Below, in pieces: positions 50,564 to 60,755 of a DNA stretch of 64,000 nucleotides; position 1 is the first letter of the stretch; every line of letters begins with the position of its first letter. The position numbers were made by a program, and so were the translations under genes. The notes under the pieces are model-generated. The model worked only from the letters and a program-made list of their open reading frames with translations, was not told the DNA's origin and did not search any database. The DNA is from Microbacterium maritypicum (GTDB lineage: Bacteria > Actinomycetota > Actinomycetes > Actinomycetales > Microbacteriaceae): assembly GCF_041529975.1 (NCBI RefSeq), contig NZ_CP168030.1, positions 1,550,001 to 1,614,000 of the forward strand, given 5' to 3'.

Positions 50564-51519
50564 CCGACACCGTGAATTCCGACACTGGCGCCAGCACCCG
50601 CGCGATCACGACCTCCGGTCGATTCGAGGCCTCGGCCGGACGAGCGCGCAAGCGGCTCAGCCGGCCCTGGGCGAGCGTCGCCGCGATCATCATCGCCGTC
50701 GTGTGGACCGTTCCGACGCTCGGCCTCTTCATCTCGTCGTTCCGCGACCGGGAAGCGATCGAGACCACCGGTTGGTGGACGGTCTTCACCGACCCGAGGC
50801 TGACACTCGACAACTACGCGGCGGTGCTGCAGTCCGGCACCACGCAGTTGACGATCCTGGAATCCTTCTTCAACTCGATCGTCATCACGATCCCGGCGAC
50901 GCTCATCCCGCTGATGATCGCGGCGATGGCGGCGTATGCGTTCTCGTGGATCGAGTTCAAGGGGCGCAACGCGCTGTTCATCTTCGTGTTCGCGCTGCAG
51001 ATCGTTCCCATCCAGATGGCTCTGGTGCCTCTCCTGTCATCGTTCTCCCGAGGGATCAACCTGTTCGGTGTGCAGGTGACGGAGGGGCTCGACGTCGCCG
51101 GCGGCTATGCGCAAGTGTGGATCGCCCACACGATGTTCGCGTTGCCGCTCGCGATCTACCTGCTGCACAACTTCATGTCGGAGATCCCCGGCGAGATCAT
51201 CGAGGCCGCGCGCGTCGACGGCGCGTCCCGCGGACAGATCTTCTTCCGCGTGGTGCTTCCGCTCACGATGCCGGCGATCGCGTCCGTGGCGATCTTCCAG
51301 TTCCTCTGGGTCTGGAACGATCTGCTCGTGGCGCTCGTGTTCGCCGACGGTGCCGCCTCTCCGATCACGAAGGTGCTCGCCGAGATCACCGGCCGCGGTG
51401 AGGGCTGGTACCTGCTCACTGCGGGTGCGTTCGTGTCGATCATCGTGCCGCTGATCGTGTTCTTCGCGCTGCAGCGGTACTTCGTCCGCGGTCTGCTGGC
51501 CGGTTCGACGAAGGGCTGA
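50560..51519 (+). CDS. Sugar ABC transporter permease 2 (AglG/MalG-like)
   Basis: A 319-residue permease with six predicted membrane segments. Hallmarks are VWTVPTLGLFISSFRD, NSIVITIPATLIPLMIAAMAAYAFSW, the EAA motif IPGEIIEAARVDGASRGQIFFRVVLPLTMPAIASVAIFQFLWVWNDLLVAL and the C-terminal FFALQRYFVRGLLAGSTKG, the last being the classical end of MalG-type permeases. ATGA overlap with permease 1. No ATPase gene follows, so the system must use a general MsiK/SugC-type ATPase. Confidence 0.94.
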   Translation: MTDTVNSDTGASTRAITTSGRFEASAGRARKRLSRPWASVAAIIIAVVWTVPTLGLFISSFRDREAIETTGWWTVFTDPRLTLDNYAAVLQSGTTQLTILESFFNSIVITIPATLIPLMIAAMAAYAFSWIEFKGRNALFIFVFALQIVPIQMALVPLLSSFSRGINLFGVQVTEGLDVAGGYAQVWIAHTMFALPLAIYLLHNFMSEIPGEIIEAARVDGASRGQIFFRVVLPLTMPAIASVAIFQFLWVWNDLLVALVFADGAASPITKVLAEITGRGEGWYLLTAGAFVSIIVPLIVFFALQRYFVRGLLAGSTKG

Positions 51520-51617
51520 CGCTTCGGAAGACACCGGGGGGCCTTTCGTGAGAACGGATGCCGCGGGTGGGCGAAACACAGCCCCGCCCGCGGCATCCGC
51601 GCGTCTACCCTGAAGTC

Positions 51618-52994
<1,377 letters not shown>

Positions 52995-53066
52995 GCGCTC
53001 CGACGTCGCCTGACCCCGGGCGTAACGGGAGGGCCTCCGCTGCGGGGGCGGTCGTAGGCTGAGGGC

Positions 53067-54221
53067 ATGTCCGACCACGCCTTCGCCACTCGCGCCATCC
53101 ATGCAGGACAAGCTCCCGACCCGACGACGGGGGCGATCATCCCGCCGATCTACCAGTCCTCCACGCACGTGCAGGACGGCATCGGCGGTTTCCGCGAGGG
53201 CTACGAATACAACCGTGCCGGCAACCCCACGCGGTCGTCGCTCGAGACGCAGCTGGCCGCGCTCGAAGGCGGCGCGAGCGCACTCTCCTTCGCCTCGGGT
53301 CTTGCCGCCGAAGACGCTCTGCTGCGCGGCATCCTGAAGCCGGGCGATCATGTGCTGCTCGGCAACGACGTGTACGGCGGCACGTACCGACTGCTCACCA
53401 AGGTGCTCTCGCCGTGGGGAATCGACACGACGACGGTCGAGCTCTCGGATGTCGATGTGCTCCGCGCCGCGATCCGCCCCGAGACGAAGATCGTCTGGCT
53501 GGAGACGCCGAGCAACCCGCTGCTGAAGGTCGTGGACATCGCGCTCATCGCCGAGATCGCGCACGAGTCCGGTGCGATCGTGGTCGTGGACAACACCTTC
53601 GCCTCGCCCGCGCTCCAGCAGCCGCTCGCGCTCGGGGCCGACCTGGTCGTGCACTCCACGACGAAGTACCTCGGCGGCCACTCGGACGTGCTCGGGGGCG
53701 CCGTCGTGTTCAGCGACGACCGCTTCTTCGATCAGGTGAAGTTCCAGCAGTTCGCGGTCGGTGCGGTATCCGCGCCCCTGGACGCCTGGCTCACCACGCG
53801 GGGTATCAAGACGCTGGCGCTGCGGATGCGGCAGCACTCCGAGAACGCGCAGGCGATCGCGGAGTGGGCGGCAGCGCGCCCCGAGTTCGCGCAGGTGTAT
53901 TACCCCGGACTCGCCTCGCACCCCGGTCACGAGATCGCCGCGAAGCAGATGAGCCGCTTCGGCGGGATGCTCTCGCTCGGGCTCGCCGCGGGCGCTGACG
54001 CCGCACGGGCCTTCGCCGAGAGCACCTCGCTGTTCCAACTGGCGGAGTCGCTGGGCGGAGTCGAATCCCTCATCGGGTACCCGCCGGACATGACCCACGC
54101 GTCGGTGCGCGGCACCGAGCTCGCCGTCCCGGAGAACGTCGTGCGGCTCTCGGTCGGGATCGAGGACATCGGCGACCTGCTCGCCGACCTCGAGCAGGGT
54201 CTGGAGCGCATCGCGCGCTGA
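53067..54221 (+). CDS. metB: Cystathionine gamma-synthase/lyase
   Basis: A 384-residue Cys/Met-metabolism PLP enzyme. Motifs: FATRAIHAGQAPDPTTGAIIPPIYQSSTHVQDG, YNRAGNPTRSSLETQLAALEGG, LETPSNPLLKVVDI, VVVDNTFASPALQQPL and HSTTKYLGGHSDVLGG with the PLP Lys (about residue 198). The gene order cbs-metB is common in actinobacteria. Family sequence cannot cleanly separate synthase from gamma-lyase; with an adjacent cbs, reverse transsulfuration to cysteine is plausible. TAGGCT stands 6 nt before the ATG. Confidence 0.9.
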   Translation: MSDHAFATRAIHAGQAPDPTTGAIIPPIYQSSTHVQDGIGGFREGYEYNRAGNPTRSSLETQLAALEGGASALSFASGLAAEDALLRGILKPGDHVLLGNDVYGGTYRLLTKVLSPWGIDTTTVELSDVDVLRAAIRPETKIVWLETPSNPLLKVVDIALIAEIAHESGAIVVVDNTFASPALQQPLALGADLVVHSTTKYLGGHSDVLGGAVVFSDDRFFDQVKFQQFAVGAVSAPLDAWLTTRGIKTLALRMRQHSENAQAIAEWAAARPEFAQVYYPGLASHPGHEIAAKQMSRFGGMLSLGLAAGADAARAFAESTSLFQLAESLGGVESLIGYPPDMTHASVRGTELAVPENVVRLSVGIEDIGDLLADLEQGLERIAR

Positions 54222-54327
54222 CCTCCCGCCCGGAGCCATCGCGGGGGTGGGGTCGGGTCGGCGGTAGCATGGGTTCTTCCCCTGGCGAATCGATTCGACC
54301 ACGCACCCCGAACACTGGAAGGACGTC

Positions 54328-55722
54328 GTGTCCGACGCTCCCCGCACTGACTCCATCCCCACCTCGCGACCCGACGGGTCGGACGCCGTTCCTCCCGCAG
54401 AGCCCGAGCGCACCGCCACCGGCAGCATCCGCACCTCCACCGCCACCGGCGCCATCCGCACCCTCGGCGCGAACCCGGCGACAGCGCCCATCATGCTGCA
54501 CCCGGGGGATGCGATCTCCCTCGGTCGCCGGACGCTGTACATCATCCTGCTCGGCGCGCTCACGGCACTCGGGCCGTTCACGATCGACCTCTACCTCCCC
54601 GCCTTCCCGGTGCTGGAGGAGGACTTCCAGACCACGGCTGCGGCGATCCAGCTGACCCTCACCGGCACGATGATCGGCTTCGCCCTCGGGCAGCTCGTCG
54701 TCGGTCCGCTCAGCGACAAGGTCGGCCGCCGGGTGCCGCTGATCGCGGTCACCGCCCTGCACGTGCTCGCCAGCGTCGGAGCGGCGTTCGCTCCGGACCT
54801 CGGTCTGCTCAGCGCCGCGCGCGTCCTCATGGGTGTGGGAGCCGCGGCCGGTGGCGTCGTGGCCATGGCCATCGTGCGTGACCTGTTCGGCGGCCGCCGC
54901 CTGGTGGTCATGCTCTCGCGTCTCGCGCTGGTGTCGGGTGTTGCCCCGGTCATCGCGCCGCTCATCGGCTCCTGGCTGCTGACTCTCATGCCCTGGCGGG
55001 GGATCTTCGTCGTCCTCGCCGCCTACGGCGTCGTGATGCTGGCCTCGGCGATCCTGTTCATCCCGGAGACGCTGCCCGTCGCCCGCCGACAGGACCGCGG
55101 TGGCGCGACGATGCTGCAGCGCTATCGCTCGGTGCTCTCGGATCGGGTCTTCCTCGGTGTGCTGGTGATCGGCGGCATGACCTTCTCGGGGCTGTTCTCC
55201 TACCTCTCGGCTTCGCCGTTCCTGTTCCAGGTCACGCACGGACTCGATGCGCAGCAATACGGCCTGCTCTTCGCCGTGAACTCGCTCGGCGTCGTCGCGG
55301 GCGTCCAGACCGCGTCTCGTCTCGCCGCCCGGTTCGGACCGCAGTGGGTCATGGCCTACTCCACCGCCGTGCTGCTGCTCGCCGGCGTCGCGATCATCGT
55401 CACCGACCAGCTCGGGCTCGGACTCTGGGGAACGGTCATCCCGCTCTTCGTGTTCATGACCGCCTGCGGTTTCACGTTCCCCAACGTGCAGGTGCTGGCG
55501 TTGGACCGCCACGGGAAAGCGGCCGGCACCGCGGCCTCCATCATCGGCGCGACGAACTTCGGTGTCGCCGGGCTCATCTCACCGGTCGTCGGATGGCTCT
55601 CCCACGACGCCGGGATCACCGCGACGACGATGGCCTCGGTCATGGTCGGCTGCGCGGCCATCGGCATCCTCTCGCTCTGGTTCGTCGTGCGTCCGCGGAC
55701 CGTCGGGATGCTCAATCCCTGA
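54328..55722 (+). CDS. Bcr/CflA-family drug efflux MFS transporter
   Basis: A 464-residue transporter with 12 hydrophobic segments after a ~60-residue Thr/Ala-rich polar N-terminus. Family signature: LGALTALGPFTIDLYLPAFPVLEEDFQTTAAAIQLTLTGTMIGFALGQLVVGPLSDKVGRRVPLIA, with the Asp of FTIDLYLPA and motif A GPLSDKVGRR. Relatives export chloramphenicol, bicyclomycin or related compounds. The start is GTG with GGAAGGA upstream. No regulator is next to it. Downstream is an independent phosphatase gene. Confidence 0.92.
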   Translation: MSDAPRTDSIPTSRPDGSDAVPPAEPERTATGSIRTSTATGAIRTLGANPATAPIMLHPGDAISLGRRTLYIILLGALTALGPFTIDLYLPAFPVLEEDFQTTAAAIQLTLTGTMIGFALGQLVVGPLSDKVGRRVPLIAVTALHVLASVGAAFAPDLGLLSAARVLMGVGAAAGGVVAMAIVRDLFGGRRLVVMLSRLALVSGVAPVIAPLIGSWLLTLMPWRGIFVVLAAYGVVMLASAILFIPETLPVARRQDRGGATMLQRYRSVLSDRVFLGVLVIGGMTFSGLFSYLSASPFLFQVTHGLDAQQYGLLFAVNSLGVVAGVQTASRLAARFGPQWVMAYSTAVLLLAGVAIIVTDQLGLGLWGTVIPLFVFMTACGFTFPNVQVLALDRHGKAAGTAASIIGATNFGVAGLISPVVGWLSHDAGITATTMASVMVGCAAIGILSLWFVVRPRTVGMLNP

Positions 55723-55753
55723 TCGGCAGGGCCTCGTCCCGCAGAATGGGACG

Positions 55754-56383
55754 ATGGACAGGCGGATGCTGCTGTGGTGGGGGGCGGGCCTCCTCGCGCT
55801 CGCGACGGTGCTCGGTGCCCTGGTGGTGTTCGTGTATCCGGAGACGCCCGGCTTCGACCACTGGTGGAACGAGACGGTCGCCGGCATCCGGGGTGACTGG
55901 CTGCTGCAGTTCGCGCTGGTCATGGACTGGATCGGCGGCGGCTGGGTGGCGATCCTCGGGGTGCCGCTGCTGGCGATCCTCGTGCTCGTGCTCGCACGAC
56001 GCTGGCGTGGTGCGGTCTTCGCGGCCGTGTGCTTCGCCGCGAGCGCCGGTGCGGTGCAGCTGCTCAAACAGCTCTTCGGAAGAGCGCGCCCGGAGGACAT
56101 GCTGGTGGTGAGCGACTACGGCTCGTTCCCATCCGGCCACACCGCGAACGCGGCGACGATCGCGCTCGTGGTCTGGGTGCTGTTCCCGCGGGTCTGGACC
56201 GCGATCCTCGGTGTGCTGTGGGTGCTGGCGATGGCGCTCTCGCGGACATTCCTGTCGGTGCACTGGGCCACCGACACGCTCGGCGGTGCGCTCGTCGGCG
56301 CCGGCGTCGTGCTCGTGCTGGCGGCGTGGCTGCTGCCCTGGGTGCAGCAGAAGAAGTCCGAGGTGGAGGCGCCGATAGGCTGA
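55754..56383 (+). CDS. PAP2-family membrane phosphatase
   Basis: A 209-residue phosphatidic acid phosphatase type 2 protein with about five or six hydrophobic segments. All three phosphatase motifs are present: KQLFGRARPED (KxxxxxxRP, about residue 110), PSGHT (about 125) and SRTFLSVHWATD (SRxxxxxHxxxD, about 160). Likely substrates are undecaprenyl pyrophosphate or phosphatidylglycerol phosphate. ATG at 55754 has CAGAAT 6 nt upstream (leaderless-like). It ends 28 bp before the acetyltransferase gene. Confidence 0.9.
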   Translation: MDRRMLLWWGAGLLALATVLGALVVFVYPETPGFDHWWNETVAGIRGDWLLQFALVMDWIGGGWVAILGVPLLAILVLVLARRWRGAVFAAVCFAASAGAVQLLKQLFGRARPEDMLVVSDYGSFPSGHTANAATIALVVWVLFPRVWTAILGVLWVLAMALSRTFLSVHWATDTLGGALVGAGVVLVLAAWLLPWVQQKKSEVEAPIG

Positions 56384-56411
56384 ACCGGACCGTTCAGTCA
56401 GAGGAGCCTTC

Positions 56412-57014
56412 GTGTCGCGCATCCGTCCCTACCGCCCCACCGATCGTGCCGCGCTGTACGAGATCTGCGTGCAGACCGCCGACGCGGGCGGGGATGCGAC
56501 CGGCATCCTCCCCGACGACTCGCTGTGGGGCGACCTGTTCGCCGTTCCTTATGCCGAGCGGCATCCCGACCTCGCCTGGGTGGTCGAGAGCGACGACGAG
56601 CGCACCATCGGGTACATCGTGGCGACGGACGACACCGACGCTTTCTACACCTGGTTCCGCGACGAGTGGTGGCCCGGGCTGCAGGAGCGATACCCCCGGT
56701 CTGCGGAGCCCGCGACCCGGGAGGAGCGGATGGTCGAGTACGGGTACGAGCGAGCCCCCGGCATCGAGCCGAACGCCGCCGAGTACCCCGCCCACCTGCA
56801 CATCGATCTGCTCCCCGAGACGCAGGGGCAGGGGCTGGGGCGCGGTCTCATGGAGACCCTGTTCGCCGAGCTGACCCGCCGCGGGGTGCGCGGACTGCAC
56901 CTGGGGATCGACCCGAACAACGCCGGAGCGGCCGCGTTCTACGAGCGGCTCGGGATGACGCGACTGCCCGCGGCGCCCGGTGGGCAGATCTACGGCGTGC
57001 GCTTCGACGGCTGA
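56412..57014 (+). CDS. GNAT-family N-acetyltransferase
   Basis: A 200-residue acetyltransferase. The N-terminal IRPYRPTDRAALYEICVQTADAGGDAT and the acetyl-CoA-binding motif A (HLHIDLLPETQGQGLGRGLMETLFAELTRRGVRGLHLGIDPNNAGAAAFYERLGM, about 128-185) with QGQGLGRG are typical. It resembles actinobacterial GNATs related to N-acetylglucosaminidase-fused acetyltransferases. The substrate is unknown. Start is GTG with AGAGGAG upstream. A convergent tRNA-Ser gene follows across a strong hairpin. Confidence 0.85.
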   Translation: MSRIRPYRPTDRAALYEICVQTADAGGDATGILPDDSLWGDLFAVPYAERHPDLAWVVESDDERTIGYIVATDDTDAFYTWFRDEWWPGLQERYPRSAEPATREERMVEYGYERAPGIEPNAAEYPAHLHIDLLPETQGQGLGRGLMETLFAELTRRGVRGLHLGIDPNNAGAAAFYERLGMTRLPAAPGGQIYGVRFDG

Positions 57015-57068
57015 GTGAGCCGGGGGCGTATCCCGGCGCTCGCTCCTCCCCGAATCCCCGTACTGGAG

Positions 57069-57118
57069 AGAAACGCAAGAAGGGCCCCCGCTGGCGCGGA
57101 GACCCTTCTTGCGTTTCT
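57069..57118. terminator. Bidirectional terminator between GNAT and tRNA-Ser
   Basis: Perfect 16-bp inverted repeat (57069-57084 with 57103-57118) with an 18-nt loop, sited between two convergent genes. On the minus strand it follows the tRNA by 2 bp. Confidence 0.8.
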
Positions 57119-57120
57119 GG

Positions 57121-57205
57121 CGGTGACGGCGGGATTCGAACCCGCGGTTGCTTGCACAACACACGCTTTCCAAGCGTGCTCCTTCGGCCGCTCGGACACG
57201 TCACC
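57121..57205 (-). tRNA. tRNA-Ser(GGA)
   Basis: An 85-nt class II tRNA on the minus strand. The acceptor stem GGTGACG (57205-57199) pairs with CGTCACC (57128-57122), discriminator G at 57121. The anticodon loop is CTTGGAAA with GGA, there is a long variable arm, and the T-arm reads CGGGTTCGAATCCCG. CCA is not encoded. Confidence 0.97.
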
Positions 57206-57304
57206 AGGAACAACCTGTCCATCCTATCCGATCGGGGGAGGGTGGCGTGACAGAGCCGTGACGCGCGGCCCTCGGCCGGTCGCGAGGATGCCGCGGGCAG
57301 AATA

Positions 57305-57342
57305 TTGCATGTCACACGTCAGCTGTATAGCCTCAGATGAGG
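57305..57342 (+). promoter_or_regulatory. Promoter and candidate operator of the peptide operon
   Basis: TTGCAT (57305-57310), 17 bp, TAGCCT (57328-57333) is a plausible promoter in the 180-bp gap before the peptide cluster. The inverted repeat CCTCA-GA-TGAGG (57331-57342) overlaps the -10 and is itself flanked by CTGT and ACAG. The regulator that would bind it is not within the window. Confidence 0.5.
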
Positions 57343-57385
57343 ACAGATCGTGTTCGATCAAGGTCCTCGTCGTCTGGGGGAGAGT

Positions 57386-58450
57386 ATGCAGGACAGCGCG
57401 ACCACGGCATCACGGCCGAGCCACCGCACGGCCACTGCTTTCGAGCAGTACGTCAGCGGAAGGCGGGGAATCGTCGAGGGCGCCGTGTTCTTCCTCGAAT
57501 CCGGAGACCACATCGAGGAGGTGCTGCACGCGGCGGAGCCCTGCGACATCGTGATCGCCCCCATACGACATTCCGATCCGCGGACCATCGCGTACGACGG
57601 TTCCTTCCTCGAACCCGGCGATGAGATCACCCTCGGCGGGCGCCACACCTTCGAACTGCAGGACTACGTCGCTGTTCCCTTCACCACCTTCGCCGGTCCG
57701 ACCGTCGTCCGGCAGTTCTCGGCAGTGGGGATCGCCGCCTTCCTGAGCGATGCCGACACGGCGCGGAACTCCGGCGTCTTCGTGGGTCAGCTACTGAACA
57801 CGGAAGTGCTGTTGGATTCCTGGGCCTCCTCTCTCGCGGCGGACCTCATCGGCGACTCACTCGGTCGGGTCCACGTCACGCGTCATGGGGAGTATCGAGA
57901 CGGGCCTGACGGGCTTCTGCTCGGGAGCGTGGGCGATGAACGGGCCGATATCGAGGCGACGGCCGCGGCGGGAGCAGGGCGAGGGCGCTCGTTTGCCGGG
58001 GTCGTCGACCCTCGCGTCCTCGAGGCGGACCTCGACGACCGCCCGTGGTTCGGGCGGTATCTGGCGGCTCTCGATCTGATGCGAGGGTGGGAGGGCGCAC
58101 CGCCTCGTGCTGCCATCTCCGGATTCGGCCGCCACCTTGTCGCGGTGCTCGACGAGGGTGGGGCATATCCCTCGATACTGGCTGCCGATGCACCCTTCCT
58201 CGTTACAGGGGACGGCGAGGAGTACATCCTGGTTGATCGAGTGAGCCACAGACGTCTCCGACTCGGAGTCGATTCCGCGAGGGCTGCGGAATGCCTGATC
58301 GCGACCTCGGAGGAGTTTGAGGCGACGGCCCTGCTCGCCACCGAACTCGGCACGCGGGTGAGCAGGGTCGCTCCGCTGGTGCGTGCGCTGCAGGACAGGT
58401 TTGCGGCGACGGGATTCGATGTCACCGGCTACCGGCGGCACGGGTCATGA
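57386..58450 (+). CDS. Daptide-cluster RiPP-recognition-type protein, copy 1 (MpaB-like)
   Basis: A 354-residue soluble protein without a known enzymatic motif. It is a clear paralogue of the next gene: shared marks are EPGDE (76-80), ELQDY (90-94), GPT (104-106), then (D)RPWFGRYLAALDLM and SGFG. In daptide clusters of Microbacterium a protein of this size is annotated as the RiPP recognition protein (B protein); that name is from memory and the match is by context and length. ATG at 57386 has GGGGGAGAG upstream; an earlier in-frame ATG at 57350 has none. It is first in the operon, with a 4-nt overlap to copy 2. I infer it binds the precursor leader and delivers it to the modifying enzymes. 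Confidence 0.7.
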   Translation: MQDSATTASRPSHRTATAFEQYVSGRRGIVEGAVFFLESGDHIEEVLHAAEPCDIVIAPIRHSDPRTIAYDGSFLEPGDEITLGGRHTFELQDYVAVPFTTFAGPTVVRQFSAVGIAAFLSDADTARNSGVFVGQLLNTEVLLDSWASSLAADLIGDSLGRVHVTRHGEYRDGPDGLLLGSVGDERADIEATAAAGAGRGRSFAGVVDPRVLEADLDDRPWFGRYLAALDLMRGWEGAPPRAAISGFGRHLVAVLDEGGAYPSILAADAPFLVTGDGEEYILVDRVSHRRLRLGVDSARAAECLIATSEEFEATALLATELGTRVSRVAPLVRALQDRFAATGFDVTGYRRHGS

Positions 58451-59499
58451 CGCGCGACGAAGAAGGGGCGGTCGATATCGAACGCGTCGGAGCCCGGGCA
58501 CTGCGTGAATGGATCACCGGAGTGCGCGATCAGCACACGCGGGTGTACCTCGTGGATGTCGGAGCCTCGGCACGGAACCTGGACGCGGTGACCAGTAAGG
58601 ACGACGTCATGCTGTTGCCGACAGGAAGCGATCCGTACAGAGGACCTGCCACGGCCGTCCATTACAACGGCGCACTGCGCGACCCCGGAGACGAGCTGTT
58701 TTTCGGAGAACGTGGAGTCGAACTCCAGGACTATTCGGCTGCGGAGTTCGTTCAGATCGTCGGCCCCACTGCGGTGTGCTTCTTCGATGAGTCGAGCTGG
58801 CGCGCCTTCCTCGATGACGCTGAACTCGCCCGACGGACGGGCATCTTTCCCTCGACTCTGCTCGACCCCCGGATTCTTCTCGCGGACCGCAGAGCGCTTG
58901 CCGACCCCCGCGGACTGGAGACTCCGAGCGCCATCCGCTTGAGTTCCGATGGCAGAGTGAGCATCGGTGTGCGCGGCGCCGACATCGGCCATGTCGATGA
59001 CCTGCCGGCGGTACTCACGATCCCGCTTCCGGGTGTCGCCGCGTGGGACGACATCGCGCCCAGAGATGTGCTCCTCGCCGACCTCGCGAATCGGGAGTGG
59101 ATCGGTCGATACCTCCAGGCGACGGATCTCATGAAGATGCTCCGGCTTGCCAACGGTGCGGCGAGAATCACGGGGTTCGGCTGGTCCCTGGTCGACGACA
59201 ACCTCTCCGATGCCGAACCGCCCATCCGCGATCCATTCCTGCTCGAGATGGCAGACGGTTTCATACTGGCCGACCCCACCACACTGCGTCGCCAGCTGCT
59301 GTCGCCCATGACTGCCGCGGTGGTCGCCGTCGCCCAGACTTCCAGCACGCTCGCCCTCGCGGCTGAGCGGGTGGCGCGAAAACTCGGCATCTCTGTCTCG
59401 GAAGCGGAGACCCTGTGCCGTGCAGCCCTCGCAGCTCTCGGCGTCCACTCCGGCAGACGCGCTGCCGCCGCACCACGCCCCACGGGAGTCGACGCATGA
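58447..59499 (+). CDS. Daptide-cluster RiPP-recognition-type protein, copy 2 (MpaB-like)
   Basis: A 350-residue paralogue of the preceding protein: DPGDE (79-83), ELQDY (92-96), GPT (106-108), then REWIGRYLQATDLM and TGFG. The N-terminal 60 residues and C-terminal 60 residues diverge, the latter being Ala-rich. ATGA overlaps with both neighbours imply strict co-translation. Two copies may form a heterodimer or serve different precursors; three different precursor genes lie downstream. No catalytic residues are recognisable. Confidence 0.7.
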   Translation: MTRDEEGAVDIERVGARALREWITGVRDQHTRVYLVDVGASARNLDAVTSKDDVMLLPTGSDPYRGPATAVHYNGALRDPGDELFFGERGVELQDYSAAEFVQIVGPTAVCFFDESSWRAFLDDAELARRTGIFPSTLLDPRILLADRRALADPRGLETPSAIRLSSDGRVSIGVRGADIGHVDDLPAVLTIPLPGVAAWDDIAPRDVLLADLANREWIGRYLQATDLMKMLRLANGAARITGFGWSLVDDNLSDAEPPIRDPFLLEMADGFILADPTTLRRQLLSPMTAAVVAVAQTSSTLALAAERVARKLGISVSEAETLCRAALAALGVHSGRRAAAAPRPTGVDA

Positions 59500-60755
59500 C
59501 CGACCCGCACGCGCTGTGGACCTCGATGCTCCCGGCCGACGTCACCTTCGCGCCTGACCGAGTGGCCGTCGGCGCGTCAGGAAACCGCATCGAGTTCGCT
59601 GACGGATCCACGCGCCTCTGTGCGACGAGCGGGCTGTGGAATGTCCCCCTCGGCTTCGGCAACGCTGCGGTGACCGAAGCGGTGAGCAGAGCGACACATG
59701 ATGCCTCGTACCTGTCCCTGTTCAGAGCGCCGCACAGGTATGCGGAAATCGCGGCGGAGGCTCTCATCGAACTGGCGAAACCGAGCAGGTACCGCCGTGT
59801 CATCTTCTCGACGTCGGGCGGGGCGGCGAACGATGCCGCCGTGAAGCTGGCGCGACAGTACTGGGTGCAGAAGGGCTCCGGGTCCCGATCGCTCGTCGTC
59901 GGACTGAAGGGTAGCTATCACGGCACCATGTACGGCAGCCATGCACTGAGTGGCGATGAACTCCACCAAGCGGTCTATTCGGTCGATCGCAGATCGGTGA
60001 GGCACGTGTCGCACAGCGATGACGGGGAGGAGCTGGCGACACTGCTCTCACGCGAAGGGTCGCGGGTGGCCTCGGTCGTCGTCGAGCCCGTCCTTGGCAG
60101 CGGCGCGTACGCGCTCTCAGATGCCTTCGTGCACCGTCTTCTCGCTTTGAGGGAGGAGTACGGGTTTCTGATCGTCGCTGATGAGGTCGCGACGGGATTC
60201 GGCCGCACCGGGACGATGTTCGCTACCGACCGCTGGGCGGCCGCGCCCGACGTCCTCATCCTCTCGAAAGCACTGACGAACGGCGCGATGGGCGCCGCAG
60301 CACTCCTTGTCGGGCACCGTGTGGCCTCCGAGTTCGTCCGAGGAGGCTGGACGTTCATCCACGGCGAGACGCAGGCGGGGACACCAGGGTGTTCGGCGGC
60401 GATCGTCGCCGTCATCGAGGAGCTGCACCGCATCGACGTGGAATCGGTAACCATGTCACTGGCAGACGAGTTGTCACAGCTCACGACACGATTGGTGTCG
60501 GACGGCATCGTCACCGGGGTCACGGGACGCGGCTGCTTTCTCGGGTTGGAACTCTGCGACCAGGATGGGAATCCGCTCTCCGGTCCCGAGGTTCTTCGCG
60601 TCGTCTCCGCGGTCGCGGCGAACGGCGTCCTTGTGCAGCCGGGGCCGAGCTCCATCGAACTGATTCCGGCGTACGGGTTCACCCCCGGGGAACTCGTGGA
60701 AATGGATACCGCGGTGCGTGCGGGTGTGGCGCAGTCACGGGAGATCTCCGCATGA
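59496..60755 (+). CDS. Daptide-type class III aminotransferase (MpaD-like)
   Basis: A 419-residue PLP aminotransferase of the class III (GabT/BioA) fold. Motifs: FSTSGGAANDAAVKLAR, GLKGSYHGTMYGSHAL, VVVEPVLGSGAYALSD, LIVADEVATGFGRTGTMFA (PLP-ring Asp229) and LILSKALTNGAMGAAALL with Schiff-base Lys258. In daptide biosynthesis the D protein transaminates the C-terminal ketone left after oxidative decarboxylation of Thr, giving a 1,2-propanediamine terminus. The context of precursors ending in Thr supports this specialised role over ordinary amino acid metabolism. ATGA overlaps on both sides. Confidence 0.83.
   Translation: MTDPHALWTSMLPADVTFAPDRVAVGASGNRIEFADGSTRLCATSGLWNVPLGFGNAAVTEAVSRATHDASYLSLFRAPHRYAEIAAEALIELAKPSRYRRVIFSTSGGAANDAAVKLARQYWVQKGSGSRSLVVGLKGSYHGTMYGSHALSGDELHQAVYSVDRRSVRHVSHSDDGEELATLLSREGSRVASVVVEPVLGSGAYALSDAFVHRLLALREEYGFLIVADEVATGFGRTGTMFATDRWAAAPDVLILSKALTNGAMGAAALLVGHRVASEFVRGGWTFIHGETQAGTPGCSAAIVAVIEELHRIDVESVTMSLADELSQLTTRLVSDGIVTGVTGRGCFLGLELCDQDGNPLSGPEVLRVVSAVAANGVLVQPGPSSIELIPAYGFTPGELVEMDTAVRAGVAQSREISA

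Noticed and set aside
49424..51519. Complete self-contained sugar ABC system
   Set aside because: No ATP-binding protein gene is present in the operon; CBS follows directly.
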